From positions 1-64,000 of the IMG/VR virus record IMGVR_UViG_3300042869_001887: a stretch of 64,000 bases of DNA; one strand, written 5' to 3'. Source of the stretch: a virus. Shown in pieces: positions 9,068 to 16,826 of the stretch. The position numbers and the translations under genes were made by a program. Numbering within the stretch: the first letter of the stretch is position 1; each line of letters starts with the position of its first letter. Under the pieces are notes generated by a model that was not told the origin of the DNA, ran no database searches, and saw nothing but the letters and a program-made list of their open reading frames with translations.

Positions 9068-10088
9068 TTTTAAATAATTCAGGTTGATATAATAAATTAT
9101 AAAAATTCTGTTCTTTCATGGAAAATGTCTTTTCCTTCAAATCTTTTCTCAATTTAACAATAACTTCCTGTTTTGGATAATCGTAGGCTTGGATGGAGAA
9201 TTTAACTTTATTAGACCTATCCTTTGGCAAATCATACAGTACACCTTGTTTGAATTTACTTTCAATTCTTTCAACCATGGAAATAAAGTTTTTTGACTCC
9301 TCTTCATTTTCCATAATTTTTTCAATTATGGAATCTAATTCTTTTTCGACCTCCCTATTGAAGTATTCACTGTCAAAACCATCTGACGATTGATATTCCC
9401 AAGTACTATCACTCCACCCACCTTCAGGCGTATATTCTGATTTTAGATATTTTTTCAAAATTTTTTCGAATGACAGTGTCAATTGACCACTATAAACATA
9501 TTGTTCAAATACTTTACCTATTTCAAATTTTAAAAAACCGTTTTTATACTCCATACCAAGTTGCGAAAAATAATCATCCAAATCTCTTTGAATTACATTT
9601 TGTGCAGCATCTTTCATTTGATTATCCCTTTCTTGTGAATAATCATTTATCATCGCTCGAACATTTTTTGGGAAAAGTCTTTGCAAAGTGTGAGCGAAGA
9701 CACTAAGAAAATCAATGTCTTGTGAAAAGGGTTGTTTCATAACAAATCTTGAAATAGTTTCAAATTTTTCCCAATTATCACCATCCAACTCATCCCATAA
9801 ACCATAACCTTCTTCAAAATCGGTTTCAGAGTTATCAGGACCGTATATGTAATAACCTGTATATGGATTTGAGATACTATTATAAAACCAAATATCATCA
9901 TCAGAAATATCAATCATTTTCAATAAATCTGATTCATTTTCAAACTCATATGTTACCAAACTTTTACTCAAATCATCATAATTCACATCCACTTTATAAA
10001 TTTGTGGTATGAGATTTTTCAAATCTGAAGAATCAATTTTACCTTGAATAAAATTTTTTAAAGCAACAAAAGAATCAAATTTTCCCAT
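9045..10088 (-). CDS. uncharacterised acidic protein
   Basis: The ATG at 10088 (MGKFDSFVALKNF) is chosen. The open frame extends upstream but would run into the tmRNA gene on the other strand. The 347-residue product is rich in Asp, Glu, Phe and Tyr. It starts with a helical segment, has a central region with many aromatic residues, and ends with a strand-rich part of about 90 residues. I do not recognise a family. No signal peptide or membrane segment is visible. It is 12 nt upstream of the peptidase gene on the same strand. Confidence 0.6.
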   Translation of the reverse strand: MGKFDSFVALKNFIQGKIDSSDLKNLIPQIYKVDVNYDDLSKSLVTYEFENESDLLKMIDISDDDIWFYNSISNPYTGYYIYGPDNSETDFEEGYGLWDELDGDNWEKFETISRFVMKQPFSQDIDFLSVFAHTLQRLFPKNVRAMINDYSQERDNQMKDAAQNVIQRDLDDYFSQLGMEYKNGFLKFEIGKVFEQYVYSGQLTLSFEKILKKYLKSEYTPEGGWSDSTWEYQSSDGFDSEYFNREVEKELDSIIEKIMENEEESKNFISMVERIESKFKQGVLYDLPKDRSNKVKFSIQAYDYPKQEVIVKLRKDLKEKTFSMKEQNFYNLLYQPELFKIGELHDL

Positions 10089-10104
10089 ATTGATAAATAC
10101 AGGT

Positions 10105-10134
10105 TTGGAATTAAAATATTTATTCTTATATTTG
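10105..10134 (+). promoter_or_regulatory. promoter of the tmRNA gene
   Basis: TTG (10105-10107), a 19-nt spacer and TATATTTG (10127-10134) match TTG-N19-TAnnTTTG. The tmRNA 5' end lies 21 nt downstream, leaving room for a short precursor trimmed by RNase P. Confidence 0.65.
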
Positions 10135-10154
10135 TAAAAGTTATTTGAAATTAC

Positions 10155-10547
10155 GGGGAAGAAATGGCATCGATTGGCGTGTATAGGTATAGGTGGCACG
10201 TAGGAGCTAAATTACCTCCTTAAAAACTGATTTAAAACACAACTGGCAATACTTTTGCTAAAATGGCTGCTCTCGGTCTTATCGCTGAGGAAGCTGTTGT
10301 TAAAGCTTGATAGTTTTGACAACGTCGGGTCGGTTAGGACATATAACCTAGGAACAGAAGTCCAATATACGGGTCACAGGTCAGAGCTCGTTTAAAATAA
10401 TTCTGAGACCAAGTTGTTTGTAGGTAGGTTTCTCACATATATCAAACCTAATATTTCGGAACATTGAGAAACAATGTTGTAATAAACGTGTAGTCACTTA
10501 TAGTTATCGCGAACAAGACACGGGTTCGACTCCCGTCTTCTCCACCG
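10155..10547 (+). ncRNA. ssrA: tmRNA (transfer-messenger RNA)
   Basis: The 5' GGGGAAG (10155-10161) pairs with 3' CTTCTCC (10537-10543) to form the acceptor stem, followed by A-C-C. A tRNA-like T-arm (CGGG-TTCGACT-CCCG) lies just before the 3' end, and TGGCATCGATTGGCG near the 5' end fits the degenerate D-loop of tmRNAs. The tag frame opens after TAA at 10233 and ends at tandem stops TGA-TAG (10308-10313). The longest possible tag is 24 residues, starting NTTGNTFAKM and ending EEAVVKA. The resume codon cannot be fixed by eye. The RNA rescues stalled ribosomes and marks the nascent protein for proteolysis. The tag end V-V-K-A differs from the common A-L-A-A degron. Confidence 0.88.
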
Positions 10548-10581
10548 CAGACTTTTTTGAGTTCTTGACATATTTATTAGT

Positions 10582-11238
10582 ATGTCGAACTCAAATAAGT
10601 CAAAAAAATATCATTTTATATACAAGACAACAAACCTCCTCAATAATAAATTTTACGTTGGAATGCATTCAACAACAAACCTGAACGATGGTTACATAGG
10701 GAGTGGAACTAATTTAAGATTTGCAATAAGAAAATACGGTCCGAATAATTTCAAATTCGAAATTCTCGAATGGTGTATCAATAGAGAAGAGTTGATAAAA
10801 AGAGAAAAGGAAATTATAAACGAGAATTTTCTAAATGACCCGAATTGTTATAATTTGAAACCTGGTGGTACTGGCGGGTTTAATAATCCAACTCACCAAT
10901 ACAAGTGTTCTAAAGCCGCGGGTATAAAACATAGAGAAATGTTGAAATCCGACCCAAATTATAGAAAAAAAATTTCACTATCCCGTATTGCGTCAAATGA
11001 AAAAAATCATAAAAATGGAAAATTAAAATCAATACAAGACTCTTACTCCTGGCTCGGAAAAAAACATAACGAAGAAACAAAGAAAAAAATAGGTGAAAAA
11101 AATTCAATAAGCCAAAAAGGGAATAAAAATTCACAATTTGGTACAAAATGGATTACAAATGGTTATGAAAATAAAAAAATCAAAAAAACAGAACCTCTAC
11201 CCCTAAATTGGGTATATGGAATAACAAAATTAAAATAG
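10582..11238 (+). CDS. GIY-YIG homing endonuclease with NUMOD3-like motifs
   Basis: A 218-residue protein with an N-terminal GIY-YIG nuclease domain: H-F-I-Y-K-T-T-N, then K-F-Y-V-G-M-H about 10 residues on, a conserved R-x-x-x-x-Y-G segment, a catalytic Glu (REKEIINE) and the N-L-K-P-G-G-x-G-G block. The C-terminal half carries NUMOD3-type DNA-binding helices (LGKKHNEETKKKIGEKNS) and a G-T-K-W-I-T-N-G ending seen in phage Seg/Mob proteins. It starts 35 nt after the tmRNA and is probably a free-standing selfish endonuclease that settled beside a conserved RNA gene. Confidence 0.9.
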   Translation: MSNSNKSKKYHFIYKTTNLLNNKFYVGMHSTTNLNDGYIGSGTNLRFAIRKYGPNNFKFEILEWCINREELIKREKEIINENFLNDPNCYNLKPGGTGGFNNPTHQYKCSKAAGIKHREMLKSDPNYRKKISLSRIASNEKNHKNGKLKSIQDSYSWLGKKHNEETKKKIGEKNSISQKGNKNSQFGTKWITNGYENKKIKKTEPLPLNWVYGITKLK

Positions 11239-11241
11239 TTT

Positions 11242-11649
11242 ATGGGTACAGATTGTAATATATGTAGTAACAGATGTATGGGTTTTCCTGGTAATCACGG
11301 AGGATGTTGTACAGTAGCTGAAAGGGATTTCATCATAGGTCCTCACCTTGATGCATATGATTTCGTTGATAGGTTATCGAACAAATTAGGCAGAGAAATC
11401 ATGTTCAAAGAAGTTTTTATCACCTATGAAGAAGGTAAATCTCTTTTTCCTAACAAATCAACATGGCAAGACCCCAAAAATTTTCCCGCTCTTAGATTAG
11501 ATTTTTTTAATCCCAAACTACCTTGTATTTTCTACAATCCACAGGTCAAATCATGTATGGTTTATGAAATCAGACCCCAAACTTGCTCCGAATTTGAATG
11601 TAACTATCTCAGAGAACAAACTGAAAAAATGAATATTTCGGAAAATTGA
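11242..11649 (+). CDS. YkgJ-type cysteine-cluster protein
   Basis: A 135-residue protein with an N-terminal C-N-I-C-x3-C...G-C-C and a later C-I-F-Y-N-P..C-M-V-Y-E-I-R-P-x-x-C-S-E-F-E-C. This is the pattern of the YkgJ (UPF0153/CxxCxxCC) family, thought to bind zinc or iron. The family's role is not established. The start is 3 nt after the endonuclease stop, so the two genes are probably co-transcribed. Confidence 0.85.
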   Translation: MGTDCNICSNRCMGFPGNHGGCCTVAERDFIIGPHLDAYDFVDRLSNKLGREIMFKEVFITYEEGKSLFPNKSTWQDPKNFPALRLDFFNPKLPCIFYNPQVKSCMVYEIRPQTCSEFECNYLREQTEKMNISEN

Positions 11650-11674
11650 AATATTTATAATACAGAAATATCAG

Positions 11675-11741
11675 TCCCATCCGCAACTCGAAAGAGTCTG
11701 TGAATGGGATTTTTATTTATAAATCAATAAACAAAAAACAA
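11675..11741 (+). promoter_or_regulatory. structured 5' leader of the outer-membrane protein gene
   Basis: TCCCAT (11675-11680) pairs with ATGGGA (11704-11709), with an inner ACTC-GAAA-GAGT stem-loop. A T-rich tract follows, then TATTTATAAATCAATAAAC, then the ATG at 11742. The same arrangement precedes the TonB receptor gene at 12561. It may act as an attenuator or an mRNA-stabilising hairpin. Confidence 0.6.
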
Positions 11742-12188
11742 ATGAAAAAACACATTTTGTTATTTTTTGCTATGGTATTCTCATTAGCAACATTTGCTCA
11801 GAAAAAAGGGGGATGGGACATTTCCGTTGGAGCAACAGCTATGGCACCGATTGCAAAAAATGTTGATTGGGATTCCAAAGCTTGGGGTCAAAAAGTAGAT
11901 TTTTCCAAAAAAAATTGGAACGTCTCTTTTGGTTTCATGCAGAATAAAGCAGGTTTCGTTAGAATGCCGGCTTTAGTTGGATACCGTAAGCACCTCAAAA
12001 AAGGACTCCATATCGGTCTTGATGGCGGTGTTACCTTCTTCAATGGACAAAAAGGACAATTTACTTATGCTCCTTCCATTGGTTATAGGATAAACAAAAG
12101 ATGGTGCTTAGAACAATCAATTCTAAGAACTGTTAAAGATGGTAAACATTCAAGTCTTACAGGATTTGGATTAAAATATCACCTTTAA
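11742..12188 (+). CDS. secreted outer-membrane beta-barrel-like protein
   Basis: The start at 11742 gives a signal peptide, MKKHILLFFAMVFSLATFAQ, with cleavage before Gln as is common in Bacteroidota; an earlier in-frame ATG at 11700 lies in the leader hairpin. The mature part of about 128 residues has alternating hydrophobic strands (NWNVSFGF, FVRMPALVGY, GLHIGLDGGV, FTYAPSIGYRI) and ends LTGFGLKYHL with a terminal aromatic-rich strand, so it looks like a small outer-membrane barrel. A signal peptide on a phage gene is unusual. It heads the host-like envelope block. Confidence 0.75.
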   Translation: MKKHILLFFAMVFSLATFAQKKGGWDISVGATAMAPIAKNVDWDSKAWGQKVDFSKKNWNVSFGFMQNKAGFVRMPALVGYRKHLKKGLHIGLDGGVTFFNGQKGQFTYAPSIGYRINKRWCLEQSILRTVKDGKHSSLTGFGLKYHL

Positions 12189-12209
12189 AAGTCTAAAAAT
12201 TAAACCAAA

Positions 12210-12323
12210 ATGAGTATGGAAAATTTTGAATTTTTATGGCATTGGCACTTTTTAGTAGGTGTCGTTGTCGGAGTTGTGGTGGGACCACATATCACAAAAC
12301 TTATTGGTAAGCTTAAAAAGTAA
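12210..12323 (+). CDS. 37-residue single-span membrane protein
   Basis: A short frame (ATG 12210, TAA 12321-12323) encodes a peptide with one hydrophobic helix, HFLVGVVVGVVVGPHITKL, and a basic tail (IGKLKK). It lies between the outer-membrane protein gene and a strong terminator, 22 nt after the former, which supports co-transcription. Function unknown. Confidence 0.6.
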   Translation: MSMENFEFLWHWHFLVGVVVGVVVGPHITKLIGKLKK

Positions 12324-12331
12324 CCAAGAGA

Positions 12332-12358
12332 CCCCCCGAGAAATCGGGGGTTTTTTTT
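12332..12358 (+). terminator. Rho-independent terminator
   Basis: CCCCCCGA-GAAA-TCGGGGG followed by eight T, directly after the 37-residue membrane protein gene. Confidence 0.9.
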
Positions 12359-12364
12359 CGCCTA

Positions 12365-12395
12365 TTGATTCTCAATTAAAAAATTATTAACTTTG
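12365..12395 (+). promoter_or_regulatory. Bacteroidota-type promoter of the TonB receptor gene
   Basis: TTG (12365-12367), a 20-nt spacer and TAACTTTG (12388-12395). It lies just after the terminator and about 165 nt before the ATG at 12561, giving a long leader. The 12396-12500 stretch shows no convincing gene. Confidence 0.65.
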
Positions 12396-12502
12396 TGTTG
12401 TCGATTGGGATTTTTGTTTTCGACAGGGTAGTTATGAAAGGGTGGAGAAATTTTATGAGTTTTTATCGACTGAACTATTTTAACAATTTTGAAAATACAA
12501 TA

Positions 12503-12560
12503 ATCCCGTTGGCGCATGTCTTCGGGATTTTTTATTTATAAACCAATAAACAAAACAAAC
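12503..12560 (+). promoter_or_regulatory. structured 5' leader of the TonB receptor gene
   Basis: ATCCCG (12503-12508) pairs with CGGGAT (12523-12528), followed by a T-tract and TATTTATAAACCAATAAAC, nearly identical to the block in front of the gene at 11742. The hairpin resembles a terminator and may attenuate transcription. Confidence 0.6.
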
Positions 12561-15500
12561 ATGAAAAAGCAAATCATGATGTCACTTTTATCCTTGTTCG
12601 TGACTCTCGCATCTTTCGGGCAAATTACAACTTCTGCCCTGTCTGGTGTAGTGAAAAATGAAAAAGGAGATGCTTTAGCGGGAGCGTCGGTTCATGCTGT
12701 TCACCAACCTACGGGTTCTGAATATCGTGCAATCACAAACAAAGTTGGTATTTTCAACATTCCTGCTGTGCGTCCTGGTGGTCCTTATGTAATTCACGTT
12801 TCTAATGTGGGTTACAAAATGAAGGAGCTTACAGACATCAATACAAATCTTGGTATTTCAACTACCTTGGAAATTGTGTTGGTCAATGAAGTTAAAACCC
12901 TTACTGAAGTAGTTGTAAATTCAAACAAAAACAACATTTTCAGCTCAGGTAGAACCGGTGCGTCTCAGCAATTTGGAAGGAGAGAACTAACTTCTGTTCC
13001 CATTACTGGTGCAAGAACTATTGACGGAATCACCAAGTACAACCCAATGGGTGACGGTCGTTCTTTCGGAGCTGCTGATAGCAGATTGAACAACTTCACA
13101 ATTGACGGTTCTCAGTTTAACAACGGTTTCGGTCTTGGTTCTTCAGCTCAGGCTGGTGGTAGAACTGGTTCAACTGCAATCTCTTTGGATGCGATTGACC
13201 AACTACAAATCAACGTAGCTCCATTTGACATTCGTCAAAGTGGTTTCGTTGGTGCTGGAATCAACGCTGTTACAAGAAGTGGTTCCAACAAAGTAGAGGG
13301 TTCTTATTATCAGTTTAACAGAGACAACCAACGTTATGTTGGTAACAACGCTAAAGGAACTACTGTAACCGCTTCGAAATTCGAAGAAACTACAAGAGGT
13401 TTCAGATTAGGTGCTCCAATTATCAAAAACAAATTATTCATTTTTGGTAACTACGAAAACCTTACAAAAACTGAACCTGGTACGACTTGGATTTCACAAG
13501 GTTCACCTTTAGCTGGTTCTCAAATCTCAAGAGTTCTGTATTCAGATATGAAAACTCTTTCTGATTTCATGAGAACAAATTTCAATTATGAGACGGGTCC
13601 TTGGGAAGGGTACAACAACTCAAACACTTCTGAGAAATTCTTGGTGAGAATGGACTGGAACATCAACGACAAGCACAAATTGACTGCTCGTTATGTTTGG
13701 CACAATTCAGAAGCTGAGATAAACATTTCAAACTCTCAATCTGCAGGTGCAGGAAACAGAACTACTCAGTTCAACGCAATGAGTTTTAAGAACAGTGGAT
13801 ACATCATTCAAGATAACACACGTTCTTCAGTATTAGAACTCAACAGCAAATTTTCTAATACCTTACACAACAACCTAATTGTTGGTTATGACAAGCAGAT
13901 TGAAAATAGAGGATATCTTTCACAGATGTTTCCAACTATTGATATCATGAATGGTACCGCAACCTACGCTTCTGTAGGATTTGACCCATTCACTCCTGGT
14001 AACAAGTTGGACTATAACACTTTCCACATCACTAACAACTTGACCAAATTTATGGACAAGCACACAATTGTGGCTGGTGTTAACTTCGAGAAATATCGTT
14101 CTAACAACTTATTCTTCCCCGCTTCAAACGGTGTATATATCTTCAATTCTTTGACTGATTTCTACACCGCAGCTAATCAATCATTAGCAAACGGTGGAAG
14201 ACCTTCAACTCTTGCTCCTGCAAGATTCCAACTTCGTTACTCAGCGTTACCTGGTGGAATCGAACCAATGCAAGTTTTGAAAACATCTCGTCTTGACCTC
14301 TATGTTCAGGATGAGTATCAGTACAACGCTAATTTGAAAATCACAGGTGGTTTGAGAGCGGCTGTAATTGGTTTCGAAAACACGGCATTAGAAAATCCTG
14401 CAGTAACTGTAATGACTTTCGCTGGTGGTGAGAAATTCAACACAGGTGTTTTACCAAAAACACAAGTTCTCTTCGAACCAAGAATTGGTTTCAACTATAA
14501 TCACAAAGGTAAAAATGATTTACAAGTAAGAGGTGGTTCCGGTGTATTCACAGGTAGACCTCCTTATGTATTCGTTTCAAACCAAGTAGGAAACAATGGT
14601 GTTCTTACAGGATTTATCGATGTATCAGGTGCGGCAGCTGCTAACTACGGTTTCACAGCTAACCCTAACCAATACTTCATTCCTTCTACACCAACACTTC
14701 CTTCTACTTTTGATTTAGCATTCACTGACCCCAACTACAAATTCCCACAAGTATGGAAAACTAACCTTGCTGCAGACAAGAAGTTACCATTCGGATTTGT
14801 AGGTACTGTGGAACTTATGTACAATAGATTTTTGAACGCTGTTCATTACTACAACGCTAACTTGGATGTTCCTGTAGGAGTATTCGCAGGTCCTGACAAA
14901 AGACCTGTTTTCGCAAGAAACGATGCTGGCGTAAGAGTAAATGACAACGTATCTATGGGTGCGGTTTTAACAAACAGAAATGGCGCTTACAATACATCAG
15001 CAACTATCGAGTTAAAATATCCAATCCAAAAAGGTCTTTGGGGTTCTGCAGCTTGGACTACATCACTTTCTAAAGACTTCATGAGTGCTGGTTCAATTGC
15101 TTCTGGTTCTTGGCAGTCAGCAAGAGCAATCAACGGAAACAACGACCTTCCTTTAGCTTTCTCTGATAACTGGATTCCTAACAGATTTGTTGGTCTTCTT
15201 GGTTATAGATTAGAGAACGGTGCTAAGAAAGGTGCTGGTGCAACTACTGTAACTTTAGGTTATGTAGGACAACAAGGTAACCCATTCAGCTACTTCGTAG
15301 CGGGTGACCTAAACGGTGACAGAGTGAATAACAATGAACTTATCTTTGTTCCAAACAAAGGTTCGGACATCAAATTTGCTCAATTCACTTCAGGCGGTGT
15401 AACTTTCACTGAAGCTCAACAACAAGCAGCTTTTGACGCTTACATCGACCAAGACAAATATCTTTCTACAAGAAGAGGTCAATACGCTGAGAGAAACGCT

Positions 15501-15848
15501 CTCGCTATTCCAATGTTACACAGATTTGATTTGTCTGTTCAACAAGATTTCTTCATCGATATCAAAGGTCACAGAAACACATTCCAAATCAGATTGGATA
15601 TCTTGAACTTTGGTAACATGTTAAACAACGATTGGGGTGTATCTCAAAGAGCTACAAACCCTGCAATCCTTAGCTATTCATCAACTAACACAGCTGGTGA
15701 ACCTGTCTACAGATTGTCAACTCAACCAATCCTCAACGCAAATGGTACAACTACTGTAGGTCTCATCAGAGACACTTATCAGTGGAATACATCTGTATTT
15801 GACGTTTGGCAAGGTCAACTCGGTTTAAGATATATCTTCGGAAGATAA
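12561..15848 (+). CDS. Oar-like TonB-dependent outer-membrane receptor
   Basis: The ATG at 12561 gives a signal peptide (MKKQIMMSLLSLFVTLASFGQ). The 1,095-residue protein then has a carboxypeptidase-regulatory-like beta-sandwich (about residues 25-110: LSGVVKNEKGDALAGASV), a TonB plug domain (about 115-240, with INAVTRSGSNKVEGS), and a long C-terminal beta-barrel ending LGLRYIFGR with a final aromatic strand. This is the Oar branch of TonB-dependent transporters. The gene is full length and uses more C-ending codons (AAC, TTC, CTC) than its neighbours, which points to acquisition from a Bacteroidota host and high expression. It may import a nutrient, alter the surface, or block superinfection; the ligand is unknown. 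Confidence 0.92.
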   Translation: MKKQIMMSLLSLFVTLASFGQITTSALSGVVKNEKGDALAGASVHAVHQPTGSEYRAITNKVGIFNIPAVRPGGPYVIHVSNVGYKMKELTDINTNLGISTTLEIVLVNEVKTLTEVVVNSNKNNIFSSGRTGASQQFGRRELTSVPITGARTIDGITKYNPMGDGRSFGAADSRLNNFTIDGSQFNNGFGLGSSAQAGGRTGSTAISLDAIDQLQINVAPFDIRQSGFVGAGINAVTRSGSNKVEGSYYQFNRDNQRYVGNNAKGTTVTASKFEETTRGFRLGAPIIKNKLFIFGNYENLTKTEPGTTWISQGSPLAGSQISRVLYSDMKTLSDFMRTNFNYETGPWEGYNNSNTSEKFLVRMDWNINDKHKLTARYVWHNSEAEINISNSQSAGAGNRTTQFNAMSFKNSGYIIQDNTRSSVLELNSKFSNTLHNNLIVGYDKQIENRGYLSQMFPTIDIMNGTATYASVGFDPFTPGNKLDYNTFHITNNLTKFMDKHTIVAGVNFEKYRSNNLFFPASNGVYIFNSLTDFYTAANQSLANGGRPSTLAPARFQLRYSALPGGIEPMQVLKTSRLDLYVQDEYQYNANLKITGGLRAAVIGFENTALENPAVTVMTFAGGEKFNTGVLPKTQVLFEPRIGFNYNHKGKNDLQVRGGSGVFTGRPPYVFVSNQVGNNGVLTGFIDVSGAAAANYGFTANPNQYFIPSTPTLPSTFDLAFTDPNYKFPQVWKTNLAADKKLPFGFVGTVELMYNRFLNAVHYYNANLDVPVGVFAGPDKRPVFARNDAGVRVNDNVSMGAVLTNRNGAYNTSATIELKYPIQKGLWGSAAWTTSLSKDFMSAGSIASGSWQSARAINGNNDLPLAFSDNWIPNRFVGLLGYRLENGAKKGAGATTVTLGYVGQQGNPFSYFVAGDLNGDRVNNNELIFVPNKGSDIKFAQFTSGGVTFTEAQQQAAFDAYIDQDKYLSTRRGQYAERNALAIPMLHRFDLSVQQDFFIDIKGHRNTFQIRLDILNFGNMLNNDWGVSQRATNPAILSYSSTNTAGEPVYRLSTQPILNANGTTTVGLIRDTYQWNTSVFDVWQGQLGLRYIFGR

Positions 15849-15871
15849 TATTTCATTATTCGCAGTAACTA

Positions 15872-15900
15872 ACCCTCACCCTCGTGGTGGGGGTTTTTTA
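15872..15900 (+). terminator. terminator of the TonB receptor gene
   Basis: ACCCTCACCC-TCG-TGGTGGGGGT hairpin with a following T-tract. Confidence 0.85.
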
Positions 15901-15916
15901 TTTGACATTGTCAAAT
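15900..15916. promoter_or_regulatory. inverted repeat, possible operator
   Basis: ATTTGACA-T-TGTCAAAT is a perfect 8-bp palindrome around one base, 35 nt before the DoxX-like gene. It could be a repressor site. Confidence 0.35.
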
Positions 15917-15950
15917 TATTCATCTATTTTTTTATCTTAAAATTAAACTT

Positions 15951-16289
15951 ATGACAATTTTAGCAATGATTGGATGGGCTCTCACCGCTGTTGTTGGAGC
16001 AATGCTCGGCAAAGGCGCAATTGAGAAAATCATCGGAACACAAGAAATGGTCGGAAACTTCGCATTCATGAAGTTGGAAAAGTACAGAATGCTCACAGGA
16101 GTTGGAGAACTTCTCGGAGTAATCTTACTTGCAATCCCAATGACATCACTCTACGGAATGGTGTTGATTACCTCATTTATGAGTGCAGCTGTTGTTCTTC
16201 ACCTATCACTTATGGGTGGAGCAAAAACACAAGTACCACTAATTCTCGGACTATTATCCGTAATCGGTTATGTTCTCAGAACACTCTAA
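15951..16289 (+). CDS. DoxX-like small membrane protein
   Basis: A 112-residue protein with four hydrophobic helices, starting MTILAMIGWALTAVVGAMLG and including K-G-A-I-E-K-I-I-G-T and R-M-L-T-G-V-G-E-L-L-G near helix boundaries. This matches the DoxX-like (DoxX_2) family of integral membrane proteins of uncertain function. Codon use is host-like, as in the TonB receptor gene before it. It is flanked by terminators on both sides, so it is probably its own transcription unit. Confidence 0.8.
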   Translation: MTILAMIGWALTAVVGAMLGKGAIEKIIGTQEMVGNFAFMKLEKYRMLTGVGELLGVILLAIPMTSLYGMVLITSFMSAAVVLHLSLMGGAKTQVPLILGLLSVIGYVLRTL

Positions 16290-16294
16290 AAGAA

Positions 16295-16323
16295 ACCCCT
16301 CCCTTAAACGAGGGGTTTTTTTT
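16295..16323 (+). terminator. terminator of the DoxX-like gene
   Basis: AACCCCTCCCTTAAACGAGGGGTT hairpin followed by a T-tract. Confidence 0.85.
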
Positions 16324-16350
16324 GTAACAAACTTTTAATATATTTGTTAC
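16324..16350 (+). promoter_or_regulatory. inverted repeat overlapping a -7-like box
   Basis: GTAACAAA (16324-16331) and TTTGTTAC (16343-16350) form an 8-bp inverted repeat with an 11-nt centre. TATATTTG (16339-16346), a -7-type box, overlaps the right arm, and the ATG follows at 16352. No TTG is found at the right distance upstream, so the promoter is incomplete or activator-dependent. The repeat could be an operator. Confidence 0.4.
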
Positions 16351-16351
16351 A

Positions 16352-16702
16352 ATGAACAAGGTTTTATCAATAGTATTTATTCTTTCAGTTTATTTGTTTT
16401 CTCAGGCTTTCACTTTTTATCAATTGCAAGGTCATCTGTGGAATAATTGGATTAAACGTAATCCATTTTTAATGACAATAATTGGAATTCCGATTAGTTA
16501 TTTAGTTATCTTAGCAAGTAGAGAAATGGTTAGTTTGTATAATGGAGAAACTTGGCCCAACAGAATAATTGGCTTTTCAATTGGAGTTATAGTTTTTAGC
16601 GTTATGGCTTGGTGGATATTAAAAGAACCTATGACAACAAAAACTTTAATTTGTTTATGTCTGAGTTTTGTTATACTTTTGATACAACTATTTTGGAAAT
16701 GA
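16352..16702 (+). CDS. four-helix membrane protein, EamA/SMR-like
   Basis: A 116-residue integral membrane protein with four predicted helices (residues about 3-22, 38-56, 70-90 and 96-115). The end, W-W-I-L-K-E-P-M-T-T-K-T, followed by a helix and I-Q-L-F-W-K, recalls the C-terminal half of small multidrug resistance/EamA-type transporters. The resemblance is weak and no substrate can be named. It starts directly behind an inverted repeat and ends 4 nt before tRNA-Arg. Confidence 0.7.
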   Translation: MNKVLSIVFILSVYLFSQAFTFYQLQGHLWNNWIKRNPFLMTIIGIPISYLVILASREMVSLYNGETWPNRIIGFSIGVIVFSVMAWWILKEPMTTKTLICLCLSFVILLIQLFWK

Positions 16703-16706
16703 CAAT

Positions 16707-16781
16707 GGTCCTGTAGTTAAACGGATATAACCACTGCCTTCTAAGCAGTTATTCGTGGTTCGATTCCACGCGGGACTACCA
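16707..16781 (+). tRNA. tRNA-Arg (anticodon TCT)
   Basis: GGTCCTG pairs with CGGGACT, with an ACTGC/GCAGT anticodon stem around CT-TCT-AA and a T-loop GTTCGATTC. The 3' CCA is encoded. It reads AGA, a codon frequent in this AT-rich genome. Confidence 0.92.
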
Positions 16782-16784
16782 TTC

Positions 16785-16814
16785 GAAAGGGAGATTTTAA
16801 TCTCCCTTTCTTTA
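16785..16814 (+). terminator. terminator after tRNA-Arg
   Basis: GAAAGGGAGA-TTTTAA-TCTCCCTTTC followed by TTTAT, 4 nt after the tRNA. Confidence 0.85.
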
Positions 16815-16826
16815 TATTTATACCAT

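Noticed and set aside
12435-12542. 35-codon frame before the TonB receptor
   Set aside because: It runs through the conserved leader hairpin and has no support beyond an ATG.
11700-16702. The window as bacterial chromosome or plasmid rather than phage
   Set aside because: Signal-peptide proteins and the TonB receptor would fit a chromosome, but the endolysin, dense tRNA and tmRNA set, leader proteins, overlapping small genes and phage-type families argue for a phage. No hallmark head or tail gene is present, so this stays a likelihood and not a proof.
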